Part shown: one piece after another, positions 9,390-18,192 of the stretch
Layout: every line of letters begins with the position of its first letter
Position numbering within the stretch: the stretch's first letter is position 1
Assembly: GCA_910577765.1 (NCBI GenBank)
Contig: CAJTOV010000003.1
Coordinates: forward strand, 24,956 to 88,955
From: an uncultured Lachnospiraceae bacterium
GTDB taxonomy: Bacteria > Bacillota > Clostridia > Lachnospirales > Lachnospiraceae
DNA length: 64,000 bases
Direction: 5' to 3'
Program-made: the position numbers and the translations under genes
The notes under the pieces: model-generated
Database searches by the model: none
What the model saw: only the letters and a program-made list of their open reading frames with translations
What the model was told of the DNA's origin: nothing

Positions 9390-10154
9390 ATGATTTTCGA
9401 CACCCATGCCCACTACGACGACGAAGCCTTTGCCCCGGACCGGGACATGCTTCTGGAAAGTCTGGCCGCCCACAACATCGGCACCGTAGTCAACATCGGC
9501 GCCAGCATCCAGACCACAAAGAACACACTGGCCCTGGTCCATCGGTATCCCTTTCTTTACGGAACCGCAGGCGTACACCCAAGCGAGACCGGAGAGCTCA
9601 ATGACCATCTGCTGGACTGGCTGAAACATGTTGCCGGCGAGAACAGGATTGTGGCCATCGGCGAGATTGGCCTGGACTACTACTGGAAGGAGCCGGACCC
9701 TGCAATCCAGAAACACTGGTTTGTCCGGCAGATGGACCTGGCCCGCCAGGTAAAGCTGCCAGTGGTGATCCACAGCCGGGATGCCGCCAAAGACACCCTG
9801 GATATCATGAAGGCAGAGCAGGCCGGGGATTTAGGCGGTGTCATCCACTGCTTCTCTTACGGAGTGGAGATGGCGCGGGAATACCTGGATATGGGCTTTT
9901 ACTTAGGAATCGGCGGCGTGCTGACCTTTGAAAATGCCAGAAAGCTGAAAGAGGTAGTAGCCTACATGCCCATGGACCGGATCGTCCTGGAGACCGACTG
10001 TCCCTACCTGTCCCCGGTACCTCATAGAGGCAAACGCAACTCATCCCTGAACCTGCCCTATGTGGTGGAGGCCATCAGCCGGATCAAACAGGTACCGGCA
10101 GAAGAGGTGGTTGCCATTACGGAACAGAATGGGCGGCGGCTGTATCGAATTTAA
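9390..10154 (+). CDS. TatD family metal-dependent hydrolase/DNase
   Basis: TIM-barrel metallohydrolase of the TatD/YcfH family, normal length at 254 residues. Metal-site motifs are all visible: DTHAHYDD at the N-terminus, the Glu in GEIGLDYYW, VIHSRDA, GVIHCFSYG and ETDCPYLSPVPHRG. I chose ATG 9390 because GGAAAGGAG sits just upstream and the protein then starts MIFDTHAH as in relatives; an upstream in-frame ATG at 9330 lacks this support. It follows the metG/traX-like genes on the same strand, the common metG-tatD-rsmA neighbourhood of Firmicutes, although here rsmA lies 51 kb away. Confidence 0.93.
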   Translation: MIFDTHAHYDDEAFAPDRDMLLESLAAHNIGTVVNIGASIQTTKNTLALVHRYPFLYGTAGVHPSETGELNDHLLDWLKHVAGENRIVAIGEIGLDYYWKEPDPAIQKHWFVRQMDLARQVKLPVVIHSRDAAKDTLDIMKAEQAGDLGGVIHCFSYGVEMAREYLDMGFYLGIGGVLTFENARKLKEVVAYMPMDRIVLETDCPYLSPVPHRGKRNSSLNLPYVVEAISRIKQVPAEEVVAITEQNGRRLYRI

Positions 10155-10201
10155 CTGTAACACCAGAAGTCATGACCAAAACACTGTTAGTAACATTTTT
10201 C

Positions 10202-10230
10202 TTGTATTATAACAATTTGAATGTTATAAT
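10202..10230 (+). promoter_or_regulatory. Strong promoter with an overlapping perfect palindrome
   Basis: TTGTAT, 17-bp spacer, TATAAT with a preceding TGT. The inverted repeat TTATAACA (10207-10214) / TGTTATAA (10222-10229), 7 bp apart, covers the spacer and -10. Such placement would let a bound protein block RNA polymerase. The encoded winged-helix protein just downstream is the obvious candidate for autorepression, as AbiEi-type antitoxins repress their own promoters through inverted repeats. Confidence 0.7.
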
Positions 10231-10242
10231 GTTTTTGAGGTG

Positions 10243-11205
10243 ATGACTGTGCTGGATTACTTGAACCAGACTCTTGGATTGGAGGCAACAATAACTCCAT
10301 GGGCGGATGCGGATCGATTTCCACTTTATTTGAGAAGCGGGAAGAAATATTTTCTGCTGCATATTGGTGGAGTGGAGTGCGTTCTCATTGAGACAGATAA
10401 GAAGACTTTTAGTCTGCCCACTTTCCGCAGGCAGATGGCAAAGCTGCCCGGCCAACCGGAGCATCTTGTTTTGCGCTTCAAGCATTTGGAGTCCAGGCAG
10501 AGGAAAGCGTTGATCGAAGCGCAAATACCATTTATTGTTCCAGGCAGTCAGGTTTACCTGCCGTTTCTGGGGGTGGTTCTGCAAGAGCGCATGAAATCGG
10601 CCAGGGCGGCTCCCGGGAAACTCTCCCCAGCAGCGCAGATGATCCTATTGTACCTGATCTATAAGCCAGATGTGCAGCTTGTTCGCAAGGTTGATCTGGC
10701 CAGGCGGCTGGAACTCTCCGCCATGAATGTGACCCGGGCCGTGCAGGAACTGGAGGCATTGGAGCTGATCACTGTGGAAAGGGTCGGCCGCAGTGATTAC
10801 GTGTCTGCGGTTGATTCCGGCAAATCCCTTTATGAAAAGGCCCTGCCCTACATGATAGACCCTGTGCAAAAGCGGCGCTATGTTCAAAAAGCGGATTTGT
10901 TTTCTGAACTTCCTATGGCAGGAGAGTATGCATTGGCAGCACACAGCATGCTCAACGGGCCCCAAATTGAATGCAGGGCCATAAGCAGGAAGAAGTACAA
11001 AGAACTTGATGGGATTGAGGAAATTGACCCTGCATGGACCAGCAGTCTTGACTATATCCAGTTGGAGCTTTGGAAATATGACCCTCAACCCTTGGTTGAT
11101 TACCATGCGGTGGATGTAATATCTTTGGCCTTGTCGCTACGGGCCAATAGGGATGAGTGTGTAGAACAGGCAGTGGAGGAACTGATGGAGGGATACAAAT
11201 GGTAA
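10243..11205 (+). CDS. Winged-helix protein, putative AbiEi-like antitoxin/regulator
   Basis: About 320 residues. A central winged-helix segment (about 135-185, KVDLARRLELSAMNVTRAVQELEALELITVERVGRSDYV) resembles MarR/AbiEi-type DNA-binding domains. The remainder is not recognised by motif. It overlaps by 7 bp with a remnant of an AbiEii-type nucleotidyltransferase toxin gene, the usual order of a type IV antitoxin-toxin pair. The start is uncertain: GTG 10240, ATG 10243 and GTG 10249 are in frame, and the SD-like GAGGTGAT (10237-10244) would best suit GTG 10249. The promoter carries a palindrome. The frame is intact although the partner is broken, so it may persist as a lone regulator. Confidence 0.65.
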   Translation: MTVLDYLNQTLGLEATITPWADADRFPLYLRSGKKYFLLHIGGVECVLIETDKKTFSLPTFRRQMAKLPGQPEHLVLRFKHLESRQRKALIEAQIPFIVPGSQVYLPFLGVVLQERMKSARAAPGKLSPAAQMILLYLIYKPDVQLVRKVDLARRLELSAMNVTRAVQELEALELITVERVGRSDYVSAVDSGKSLYEKALPYMIDPVQKRRYVQKADLFSELPMAGEYALAAHSMLNGPQIECRAISRKKYKELDGIEEIDPAWTSSLDYIQLELWKYDPQPLVDYHAVDVISLALSLRANRDECVEQAVEELMEGYKW

Positions 11206-11664
11206 ACGGCTTGGATTCCTTTCGGGAAAAATTCAAGGGATACGAGGATTGCTATACTGCCGGTATCGGAGGAGATCTCCAGCCTATCCGCCATCATGCT
11301 GGACGATAATTATTACCGGCTCATGCTGTCCGGACGCAAAACGGTGGACGGAGTATCAATCCTGGGAGCAGAATGTCTGATGCTGTTTAAAATGAAAGCA
11401 TGGCTGGATTTGCGGCAGAAAAAAGCAGATGGAGTCCATGTCAATGAGCGGGATTTGAAAAAGCACAGGAATGATGTGTTTCGGCTGTTCCCTCTGGCAG
11501 AACCTGCCGTTCAAATTGCCGTTACTTCAGCAGTCAAGGCTGATGTGGAACAATTCATACATGCAATGAAACGTGACCCGGTTGATTTGGAACGGCTGGG
11601 CGTTGAGGGGATGCCATTGGATGAAATTTTAAGGACCCTGGAAAGAATGTTTGCTGTTCTTTAA
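11199..11664 (+). pseudogene. AbiEii/AbiGii-type nucleotidyltransferase toxin, internal deletion plus frame change
   Basis: The 5' end encodes MVNGLDSFREKFKGYEDCYT in the frame of ATG 11199 and runs to a stop at 11307. The family's C-terminal part resumes in another frame, from about 11257 with LPVSEEISSLSAIMLDD and DGVSILGAECLMLFKMKAWLDL through KKHRNDVFRL to 11664. In intact relatives some 80-90 residues lie between these parts, including the nucleotidyltransferase motif and metal-binding acidic residues. Here they are absent, and the join near 11253-11262 also changes frame. The product cannot be an active toxin. The start overlaps the regulator stop. Confidence 0.8.
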
Positions 11665-11692
11665 AATGGAGAGTATGCTTTCGGCAATCAAG

Positions 11693-11741
11693 AAAGGGGC
11701 TGTGAATAAATGACACTATCCATTTATTCACAGCCCCTTTT
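11693..11741. terminator. Bidirectional rho-independent terminator
   Basis: A perfect 20-bp stem, AAAGGGGCTGTGAATAAATG (11693-11712) with its complement at 11721-11740, and an 8-base loop. It sits between the converging AbiE remnant and the yesN-like gene. The A-rich start and T-rich end suit termination in both directions. Confidence 0.9.
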
Positions 11742-11789
11742 CGAATTTTCAGGATATTTTCTTATGATATTCTGATTCTGGCCGCCGTT

Positions 11790-13361
11790 TTATGGATGCT
11801 GCTGCACCTCCGAAGGGGATTTGCCATAATACCGCTTAAACGCCGCACTGAAATAAGCCGCATTCTCATACCCGGCCTTTGCGGCGATCTCATACATTTT
11901 CATATTGGTGGTTTTCAGAAGGGTCATGGCCTTGTCCATCCGCACCCGGATCAGGTAATCCGTAAAGGTAATCCCGGTTTCGCTTTTAAACACCGTGCTG
12001 AAATAGGACGTGCTCAGGCATACCGCCCCGGCCACCTCATCAATGGAAAAGGACGAGGACATGTAGTGCTCCTGGATGTAGACAATGGCCTGGTCAATCA
12101 GCCTGCCGTACCGGCTTTTGTTGATGCGGATGCTGTCGCAGATCCGGAACAGGGTTTCCTTCAGATTTTCAATGCTGGATTCCAGGGTTCCCCCGGAGGT
12201 GGCCTTCTGAAATTCTTCAACCGGATTCTGGAAAATGTCCTGGAGACGGATTCCCGACTCCCCCAGCTCTTTCATGAGCCGGGTGTAGAAGCTGCCCAGG
12301 GAAAAGGTCATATAGAGATAGCTTTCACTGCCCCTGTGATACAGCCAGGTCTTTAATTCCTCCAGCTCCCGGCTAATGCCCTCCCGGTTCTGCTCCCGGA
12401 TAAAGGCGATCAGCCGGGTATCCGGGATCGGATATTCCAGCCGGTTCTCCGGCTCTTTATGCAGATAGGACTCTACCTCCTCGTAGAAAATATCCGCGTT
12501 GGAGCCCTTGATAAAATGCAGCTTGCTGGCTTCCCGGCAGGCCTTGACGCTGTCCCGGAGCCGGCGCAGCCCCTGGAGGATACTGCCGGAAGCAATACTC
12601 ACATCCCAGTACCTTTCCCCATGGGGAAAATGCTCCCGTATACAGTCCACCAGAACCCGCCGGTTCATGGCCAGCTCCATGTCAGAGGGAGATACCAGGC
12701 AGATGCTGTACCGGTACTGATGGGATTCCAGCAGAAAGAAATGCTCTTGTAAAAGAAGCTGGTTGAGACCGGCAAACCGGCGTTCCGAAGCATACCGGAT
12801 ATCGTCGGACAGCCGGGCCAGACTGGGCTCATCTAAGTCCACCTGGATGAAACAGCACCAGGCAGAAGGGTCTAAGTCAAGCTCATTCCACAAAGGGTCC
12901 TGGTCTGTGACCGAGACCTCCTGGACGGCCAGGCTCCGCAGCAGCTCCGTGGCCATCATCCGTTTGTCCTGGTGGAACTGGCGGCAGTGGGCCACGGCAC
13001 TTTCCAGGGTCCTGGTCATGGCTTCCAAGTCAATGGGCTTTAAGATGTAATCCAGGGCACGCAGATGCATGGCAGTCCTGGCATATTCAAAGTCATCATA
13101 GGCACTGATGATGAGAATCACCATATCCGGGTTCAGCTTTCTGGCCCGGCTGGAAAGCTCCAGCCCGTCAATATAAGGCATACGGATATCGGTGATCAGA
13201 ATATCCGGCGGGTTTTTCCGGATCTGGCTTAAGGCATCCTGGCCGTCCGCCGCCGTGCCAGCCAGACAGATCCCAAGCCCTTCCCAGTCAATCTGGCCGG
13301 CCAGCCCCTCCAGTATGATCTCGTTGTCATCACAAAGCATTGCCCGGAACAAGTGGGTCAT
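11790..13361 (-). CDS. YesN-type AraC-family response regulator
   Basis: Two-component response regulator, 523 residues. The receiver domain (1-125) has acidic residues D11/D12, phospho-acceptor D58 in LITDIRMP and Lys in DYILKPID. A middle region of unknown fold follows (about 150-400). The C-terminal AraC-type double helix-turn-helix (about 415-520) includes DEVAGAVCLSTSYFSTVFKSETGITF and the closing YENAAYFSAAFKRYYGKSPSEV. It overlaps the kinase gene by 32 bp and is last in a minus-strand operon that runs cyclase, binding protein, kinase, regulator. It probably controls the divergent ABC/LarA operon, its own operon, or both. Confidence 0.93.
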   Translation of the reverse strand: MTHLFRAMLCDDNEIILEGLAGQIDWEGLGICLAGTAADGQDALSQIRKNPPDILITDIRMPYIDGLELSSRARKLNPDMVILIISAYDDFEYARTAMHLRALDYILKPIDLEAMTRTLESAVAHCRQFHQDKRMMATELLRSLAVQEVSVTDQDPLWNELDLDPSAWCCFIQVDLDEPSLARLSDDIRYASERRFAGLNQLLLQEHFFLLESHQYRYSICLVSPSDMELAMNRRVLVDCIREHFPHGERYWDVSIASGSILQGLRRLRDSVKACREASKLHFIKGSNADIFYEEVESYLHKEPENRLEYPIPDTRLIAFIREQNREGISRELEELKTWLYHRGSESYLYMTFSLGSFYTRLMKELGESGIRLQDIFQNPVEEFQKATSGGTLESSIENLKETLFRICDSIRINKSRYGRLIDQAIVYIQEHYMSSSFSIDEVAGAVCLSTSYFSTVFKSETGITFTDYLIRVRMDKAMTLLKTTNMKMYEIAAKAGYENAAYFSAAFKRYYGKSPSEVQQHP

Positions 13362-15201
13362 CTCCTTTCTGCCTGGGAATCCGCAGGCTTACCTCTGTAC
13401 CGAAATCCGGCTCCGACGTAATGGTCAGCCCATAACTTCCTCCATAGTAAATATGAATCCGCTGGTTAACATTGTAAAGTCCATACCCGGAATCCCGTTT
13501 CTGAAAGCCAGGCCTGGGACCGGCGCCGCTGTCCTGCTCCAGGTCAGCCCTGCCGCCCGGTCCCGGCTTGTCCCCGCCCCATTCATCCGCCAGCTGCCTT
13601 CTCAGCTCCGCCAGCTTCTCCGGCTCCATTCCCCTGCTGATATCCTGCACTGCCAGCACCAGGCAGTGGGCTTCCTCGTAAATACTCACCTGTATAAAGA
13701 CCTTCTGCCCCGGAAGAGGCACCGCATGGGCAATGGCATTTTCCGCCAGAGGCTGGAGCAGAAGCTTTAAAGTCCGGTAGGAATACAGCGCCGGGTCACA
13801 TTCAATGGCATACTCGAATTTGCGGCTGTAAATCATGTTGGTGATGAACAGATAGCTGCTGATGTGCTGGAACTCCTCCCGGATGGTAATGATCTCATTG
13901 CCCTTGCTTAAGGAAATCTTAAAAAGGTTGGACAGCTCCCGCAGCATTTTCTCTGCGTCCTGGTTCTTGTCCATCCGCAGCAGCCACATAACCGAATCCA
14001 GGGAATTGTGGAGAAAATGGGGCTGGATCTGGGCCTGCAGCGCTTTCAGCTCTGAGTTTTTCAGCTTCCGCTGTTCCTCATAGATCTGGCTGATCAGCTC
14101 CTGGGTCCGCTCCAGCATCTGGTTGAAATTCCTGCCCAGCCGCCCCAGCTCATCGGTAAAAGGAGCCCTGTAGCGGACCGAGAAATCCCCGTTCTCCACA
14201 TTTTCCATCATCCGGCAAAGGACCTGCACGGGCCGGTAAACCGACTGGGAGATCAGCATGGCCACATACAGGGAGGAAAAAAGGACAATCAGCAGAACCA
14301 GCATGACAATCCGGGTAATATCCCTGCTGTTTTGGGTGAGAAACCCCCGGTCAATGATTCCGGCAATCCGCCAGTTGGAATTGCGCAGGGTGCGGCTGAC
14401 CACCAGACACTGCTGGTCAGGCACCACAATGGATTTGCCCACTTCGGTGCCGGTGGCATCCAGAATATGGGAGATCAGTTCCCCGGACACCCCGCCGGAG
14501 TTCTGGGGCTCCCGGACCCCGTCCGACCGGAAGAGAATATCCCCGTTCTGGTCAATGATGCATATGACCCCGTTGCGCAGACCGTGGCGGATCTTCTGGG
14601 TAATGGCCTCTTCCCGGATGTCCGCGGCCACAATGCCGTTGACCAGGCCGGAGGCCTTGTCCATAACAGGCTGTCCTACGGTGATGAACCGGTCACTGAT
14701 GGAACTGCGGACAATGAAGCTGCCCTCATGGGGCGGAAACCAGATGGCCTCCCGGCTTTTGGCAATGGTCCGGTACCAGGCAGTTTCCCGCATGTCCCCG
14801 GACTTGAAGGAATAGTAGCTGGACTTATAACACCCGCCGTTCTGGCCGATCATGTACACCCCGAAAATATCCTTCCGGTAGGTGGAAATGGAAGCCAGCT
14901 CCATACTTCCGGCCAGGTCATTGGAATACTGCTCCCGGATGGAAGGAAACTGCATGCGCAGATATTTCTGCATGATAATATCCCCGGTCAGCAGGTCACA
15001 CAGGCTCCAGGCGTCATTTAACAGACTGTCAATATCGTCGCACACCAGGTCAATGGTCTCGATGGATGTTTTCTCCGTCATGTCGAAAATAAACCGGGTA
15101 TACAGACGGTAAGCGGCAATCCCCACCAGCAGCACGGGAATGCAGGACAGGGTCACCAGGGACAAAAGCAGCTTCCTGCGAAAAGAAAGACTAGTCTTCA
15201 T
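13330..15201 (-). CDS. YesM-type sensor histidine kinase
   Basis: Membrane sensor kinase, 623 residues from the start chosen. TM1 lies near residues 9-30 (LLLSLVTLSCIPVLLVGIAAY). A large extracytoplasmic Cache-like region follows, then TM2 (IVMLVLLIVLFSSLYVAMLI), a HAMP segment (RPVQVLCRMMENVENGDFSVRY), the His_kinase region with phospho-His in QIQPHFLHNSLDS, and an ATPase domain with N-box LLLQPLAENAIAHA. ATG at 15201 gives a typical KTSLSFRRKLLL start; an upstream in-frame start at 15243 overlaps the binding-protein gene, and neither has a clear SD. It probably reads the ligand through the binding protein encoded just upstream. Confidence 0.9.
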   Translation of the reverse strand: MKTSLSFRRKLLLSLVTLSCIPVLLVGIAAYRLYTRFIFDMTEKTSIETIDLVCDDIDSLLNDAWSLCDLLTGDIIMQKYLRMQFPSIREQYSNDLAGSMELASISTYRKDIFGVYMIGQNGGCYKSSYYSFKSGDMRETAWYRTIAKSREAIWFPPHEGSFIVRSSISDRFITVGQPVMDKASGLVNGIVAADIREEAITQKIRHGLRNGVICIIDQNGDILFRSDGVREPQNSGGVSGELISHILDATGTEVGKSIVVPDQQCLVVSRTLRNSNWRIAGIIDRGFLTQNSRDITRIVMLVLLIVLFSSLYVAMLISQSVYRPVQVLCRMMENVENGDFSVRYRAPFTDELGRLGRNFNQMLERTQELISQIYEEQRKLKNSELKALQAQIQPHFLHNSLDSVMWLLRMDKNQDAEKMLRELSNLFKISLSKGNEIITIREEFQHISSYLFITNMIYSRKFEYAIECDPALYSYRTLKLLLQPLAENAIAHAVPLPGQKVFIQVSIYEEAHCLVLAVQDISRGMEPEKLAELRRQLADEWGGDKPGPGGRADLEQDSGAGPRPGFQKRDSGYGLYNVNQRIHIYYGGSYGLTITSEPDFGTEVSLRIPRQKGDDPLVPGNAL

Positions 15202-15211
15202 AATATAATCG

Positions 15212-16351
15212 TCAATAAGCCGTAGGCGCATAATCCGCGGCATTTTCCAGGGTAATGATCTGATAGGGAATCATCACCCGGGGAAAGGGCCGGACGCCCC
15301 GCTCCATCTGCTGGATCAGAAAAGCCACAAGAAAGCCCCAGCGGGGATTGCTTTCCACGGTGCCCAGATACTCCCCGGCAATGATGGCCTTGCACACGTC
15401 CTGGATGCCGTTGATGGACACAATGGCGATCTGGCCGGGAGCCAGCCCTGCCACCTTGATGGCCTGGAGGGCGCCCAGACCGTCCTCGTCACTGTGGGCA
15501 AAGACTCCGTGGATGGTCTGGCCCCGGCCGGCAGCCTTGATCAGGGCATTCTCCATGGCCTTCTGGGCCGTGACCCGGTCAAAATTCCCGTACTCCACAT
15601 CCGTGACCCGCAGGTTGGGATACCGGGCAAGGGCCTGGTGGAAGCCCCGGGAGCGGGCCTGGGCGCCGGGCGAGGTCTCCGTGCCGTAGATTTCCACAAT
15701 GTTGCAGGGACTGTCCCCGAACCGTTGGGCCAGAAGGGTGGCGCAGATCTGTCCCTCCTTCAGATAATCCGCCGAGATCCGGGACACATAGTAGCTCTGG
15801 TCAATGGTCTCGGCAGACTGGTCAATCAGGATCACCGGAATTCCCGCCTCCTTGGCATCCTCCAGAACCGGAGCCAGGGCCATCAGGTCCGCAGGCACAA
15901 TCACCAGGTAATCCACCTTTTCCCGGATCAGGCTGCGGATATCCTCCAGCTGCCACTGGGCCGTGTACTCCTCCGGCTCATGGTAGATAAAATCCATGCC
16001 GTTGGGCAGCAGGGCCTCCCGGAAGCTGTTGATCTGGGCAGCCCGCCAGGGATTGTCTGTCTCAAGCTGGGAGAAACCCACCAGAATCCGGGAGCCTCCC
16101 CCTGCCTCCGGCTCCTGGCCCGCCGGCTGGCCGGAAGTATCACATAAGGTAAACACCAGCAGCACACAAAGGAACGCAATGACCGCCAGGCACCAGTGTG
16201 TCCGCAAAAGACCGGCAGCAGTCTCTGCCTGTGCCGGTTCCCCGGAACCGGGCCGGGACTCTCTGTCAGAGGGTGCCTGGGCTGCCCTGGCCAGCACCCG
16301 GGCCAGAACGTTCCTGATCCTCTGCCCCACAGCCCCTAATACTCCGCCCAC
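15212..16351 (-). CDS. Membrane-anchored sugar-binding-like sensor protein (periplasmic BP type 1)
   Basis: Protein with a ribose/galactose-binding-protein-like domain (about 85-370: ILVGFSQLETDNPWRAAQINSF, DYLVIVPADLMALAPVLEDAKEAGIPVILIDQ, GVFAHSDEDGLGALQAIK). An Arg-rich cytoplasmic N-terminus of about 50 residues and one TM helix (about 53-70, CLAVIAFLCVLLVFTLC) replace a lipoprotein signal. It is thus tethered, as expected for a third component feeding a YesM/YesN pair rather than an ABC transporter. The apparent start is GTG 16349-16351 inside the cyclase gene end, without a clear SD; a GTG seven codons later is also possible. The 16-bp overlap implies translational coupling. Confidence 0.85.
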   Translation of the reverse strand: MGGVLGAVGQRIRNVLARVLARAAQAPSDRESRPGSGEPAQAETAAGLLRTHWCLAVIAFLCVLLVFTLCDTSGQPAGQEPEAGGGSRILVGFSQLETDNPWRAAQINSFREALLPNGMDFIYHEPEEYTAQWQLEDIRSLIREKVDYLVIVPADLMALAPVLEDAKEAGIPVILIDQSAETIDQSYYVSRISADYLKEGQICATLLAQRFGDSPCNIVEIYGTETSPGAQARSRGFHQALARYPNLRVTDVEYGNFDRVTAQKAMENALIKAAGRGQTIHGVFAHSDEDGLGALQAIKVAGLAPGQIAIVSINGIQDVCKAIIAGEYLGTVESNPRWGFLVAFLIQQMERGVRPFPRVMIPYQIITLENAADYAPTAY

Positions 16352-17004
16352 ATGGTAACCGGGGAGCTGTCAATGCCCTGGACCAGCAGGGGAACCGCCG
16401 AGACCTGTTTTAAGAATCCGGCAGGAAGTCCCCGCAGGTTCACGTCCTCAATAATCAGGATAAACCGGTTATGGAACATACCCAGCATGGTCTGGTGGGC
16501 CAGGTTCCCGTCGGTCCGGTCACTGTAGGATGCCAGAGAGACAAAATCCAGGGCCACGGCCTTAAGGTCCGGCAGTTCCTCCTGGAGATACTTAGCCAGA
16601 CGGCTGCTGACCCCGGGGCCGTTGTTTTCATAGACGGCAGGCTCCTCCAGCCGGTATTTCCAGAAGCCGGTGCGGATCAGCAGAAGGTCCGCGGCCCCGG
16701 CATCCTGCCGGTAAGGCACCAGATCCTCCGGCACAAGCTTTTCCCCCGGACCCTTGGGAATATCCGCCACCAGGGGTCTGCGGAAAAAGAACCGGTCAAA
16801 CGGAACCTGGTCCAGGGAAATCCCGTCCCCGCAGAAATGCAGGGGCCCGTCCAGATGGGTTCCGTAATGGTTAAACAGATGAATGGTGCAGGTATTGGCA
16901 TGGCCCCCTGCGGCAATGGAAGCTTTGGGCTCCAGACTGACCGTGGGATTGCCGGGCCAGGTAGGCTGACCGGGGCCTATGGGGTATGATAAGATCTGAT
17001 ACAT
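16336..17004 (-). CDS. Cyclase family protein (kynurenine formamidase-like metal hydrolase)
   Basis: Metal-dependent hydrolase of the cyclase/KynB superfamily (PF04199), 222 residues. The hallmark HxGTHxDxPxHF is present as HYGTHLDGPLHF. Family members open formyl-kynurenine, isatin or other amide and lactone-like substrates. The ATG at 17004 has SD AAAGGAGGG; an upstream open extension lacks family similarity. It is the first gene of the minus-strand sensor operon and lies back-to-back with an amidohydrolase. This suggests that the sensed compound, or a product of it, is a hydrolysable ring or amide. The actual substrate cannot be told. Confidence 0.88.
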   Translation of the reverse strand: MYQILSYPIGPGQPTWPGNPTVSLEPKASIAAGGHANTCTIHLFNHYGTHLDGPLHFCGDGISLDQVPFDRFFFRRPLVADIPKGPGEKLVPEDLVPYRQDAGAADLLLIRTGFWKYRLEEPAVYENNGPGVSSRLAKYLQEELPDLKAVALDFVSLASYSDRTDGNLAHQTMLGMFHNRFILIIEDVNLRGLPAGFLKQVSAVPLLVQGIDSSPVTMWAEY

Positions 17005-17040
17005 ATAATCCCTCCTTTTCCTGGTATCGGAACTGTTTCC

Positions 17041-17069
17041 ATTAAAGCACGAATTCCCGGCAGCGTCAA
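17041..17069 (-). promoter_or_regulatory. Promoter of the cyclase/sensor operon
   Basis: On the minus strand: TTGACG (complement of 17064-17069), 17-bp spacer, TTTAAT (complement of 17041-17046), 37 bp upstream of the cyclase start. Confidence 0.6.
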
Positions 17070-17121
17070 TAAGACATCCGCAACACAGGATGAAATCAAA
17101 AGATATTCCAATGAAATCATA

Positions 17122-17150
17122 TATACAGAAAAATACAGGCATAGTATACT
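17122..17150 (+). promoter_or_regulatory. Candidate promoter of the amidohydrolase/ABC/LarA operon
   Basis: TATACA, 17-bp spacer, TATACT. The -10 lies inside the perfect palindrome TAGTATACTA (17143-17152). It is divergent from the cyclase promoter with about 50 bp between them, so one bound regulator could control both. Confidence 0.45.
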
Positions 17151-17232
17151 AAACCCATACAAAAACCAGGGATTTCCAGGTAAAAATACCGAAATATCCC
17201 GTCCCCAGCCCACTACAAGACAGGAGGAGAAT

Positions 17233-18147
17233 ATGCAGGTCATTGATATTCACGCCCACATTTACCAGCAGGTGGCAGGCATTACCCAGGGACAGCCCAT
17301 GCGCTCCACAAGCCTGGGCCGGGTGGCCATCGGAGACCGCCAGGTCCAGTTTCTGCCCCCGTCCTTTGAGCAGACCCGCAGCACCGCAGAAATGCTTCTG
17401 GCCTACATGGACTGGTGCGGCATTGAAAAAGCCCTTCTCATGCCAAATCCCTATTACGGCTACCACAGCCAGTACTTGAAAGACAGTGTCCGCCGCTATC
17501 CGGACCGTCTGAAGGGGGTGGCCCTGGTAGACATTATGAAGGGGCAGAAGGCGGCAGAGGAGCTGGCAGCCATCTATGACGAAGGCCTTCTCTTCGGCTT
17601 CAAGGTGGAGGTGGACAGCACCTTCCAGTGTGCCCCCGGCACCAGGCTTACAGACCCTGGGCTGGCACCGGTGTGGGACTGCTGCAACCAGTACCGCCAG
17701 CCGGTATTTTTCCATCTGTTCCGCACCGTGGATATCGGGGATGTGAGGGAGCTGTCCCTGGCCTACCCCCATATGGTCCTGGTTCTCTGTCACATGGGCG
17801 CGGACGCATGCTTTAAAAAGGGAATGCCAAAGGACAATTACAGGCAGGTGCTGGACCTGGTAAAAAGCCGCCCCAATGTCTACATGGACACGTCCACGGT
17901 GCCGGTGTATTTCCAGGAGGAATACCCCTGGCCCTCGTCGGTGGAGATCATCGAGGAATGCTACCGCCAGGCAGGCCCGGAGAAGCTGATGTGGTCCTCG
18001 GACTATCCCGGAATGCTGAACCATGGAACCATGCGGCAGCTGATAAACCTGGTGGAAGTCCAGTGCACCCGCATCCCGGCGTCCCACCGGCAGATGATTC
18101 TGGCGGACAATGCAAGGCGGCTGTTTTTTGGGGAGACAGACCGGTAA
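17233..18147 (+). CDS. Amidohydrolase family protein (amidohydrolase_2, lactonase-like)
   Basis: TIM-barrel metallohydrolase (PF04909), 304 residues. N-terminal metal motif DIHAHIY; further conserved stretches are LLAYMDWCGIEKALLMPNP, FKVEVD, FFHLFR, VLCHMGAD and WSSDYPG near the C-terminus. Family members include sugar-lactone and pyrone-dicarboxylate lactonases and decarboxylases. SD AGGAGG is 6 bases before the ATG. It is first in an operon with a CUT2 ABC importer and a LarA-like epimerase, so it probably acts on the imported compound. A divergent paralogue starts the 26-kb operon. Confidence 0.85.
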   Translation: MQVIDIHAHIYQQVAGITQGQPMRSTSLGRVAIGDRQVQFLPPSFEQTRSTAEMLLAYMDWCGIEKALLMPNPYYGYHSQYLKDSVRRYPDRLKGVALVDIMKGQKAAEELAAIYDEGLLFGFKVEVDSTFQCAPGTRLTDPGLAPVWDCCNQYRQPVFFHLFRTVDIGDVRELSLAYPHMVLVLCHMGADACFKKGMPKDNYRQVLDLVKSRPNVYMDTSTVPVYFQEEYPWPSSVEIIEECYRQAGPEKLMWSSDYPGMLNHGTMRQLINLVEVQCTRIPASHRQMILADNARRLFFGETDR

Positions 18148-18192
18148 CTTAAGAGTATTTATAAGAGAGCATCCATAAGGAGGACATGTTTT

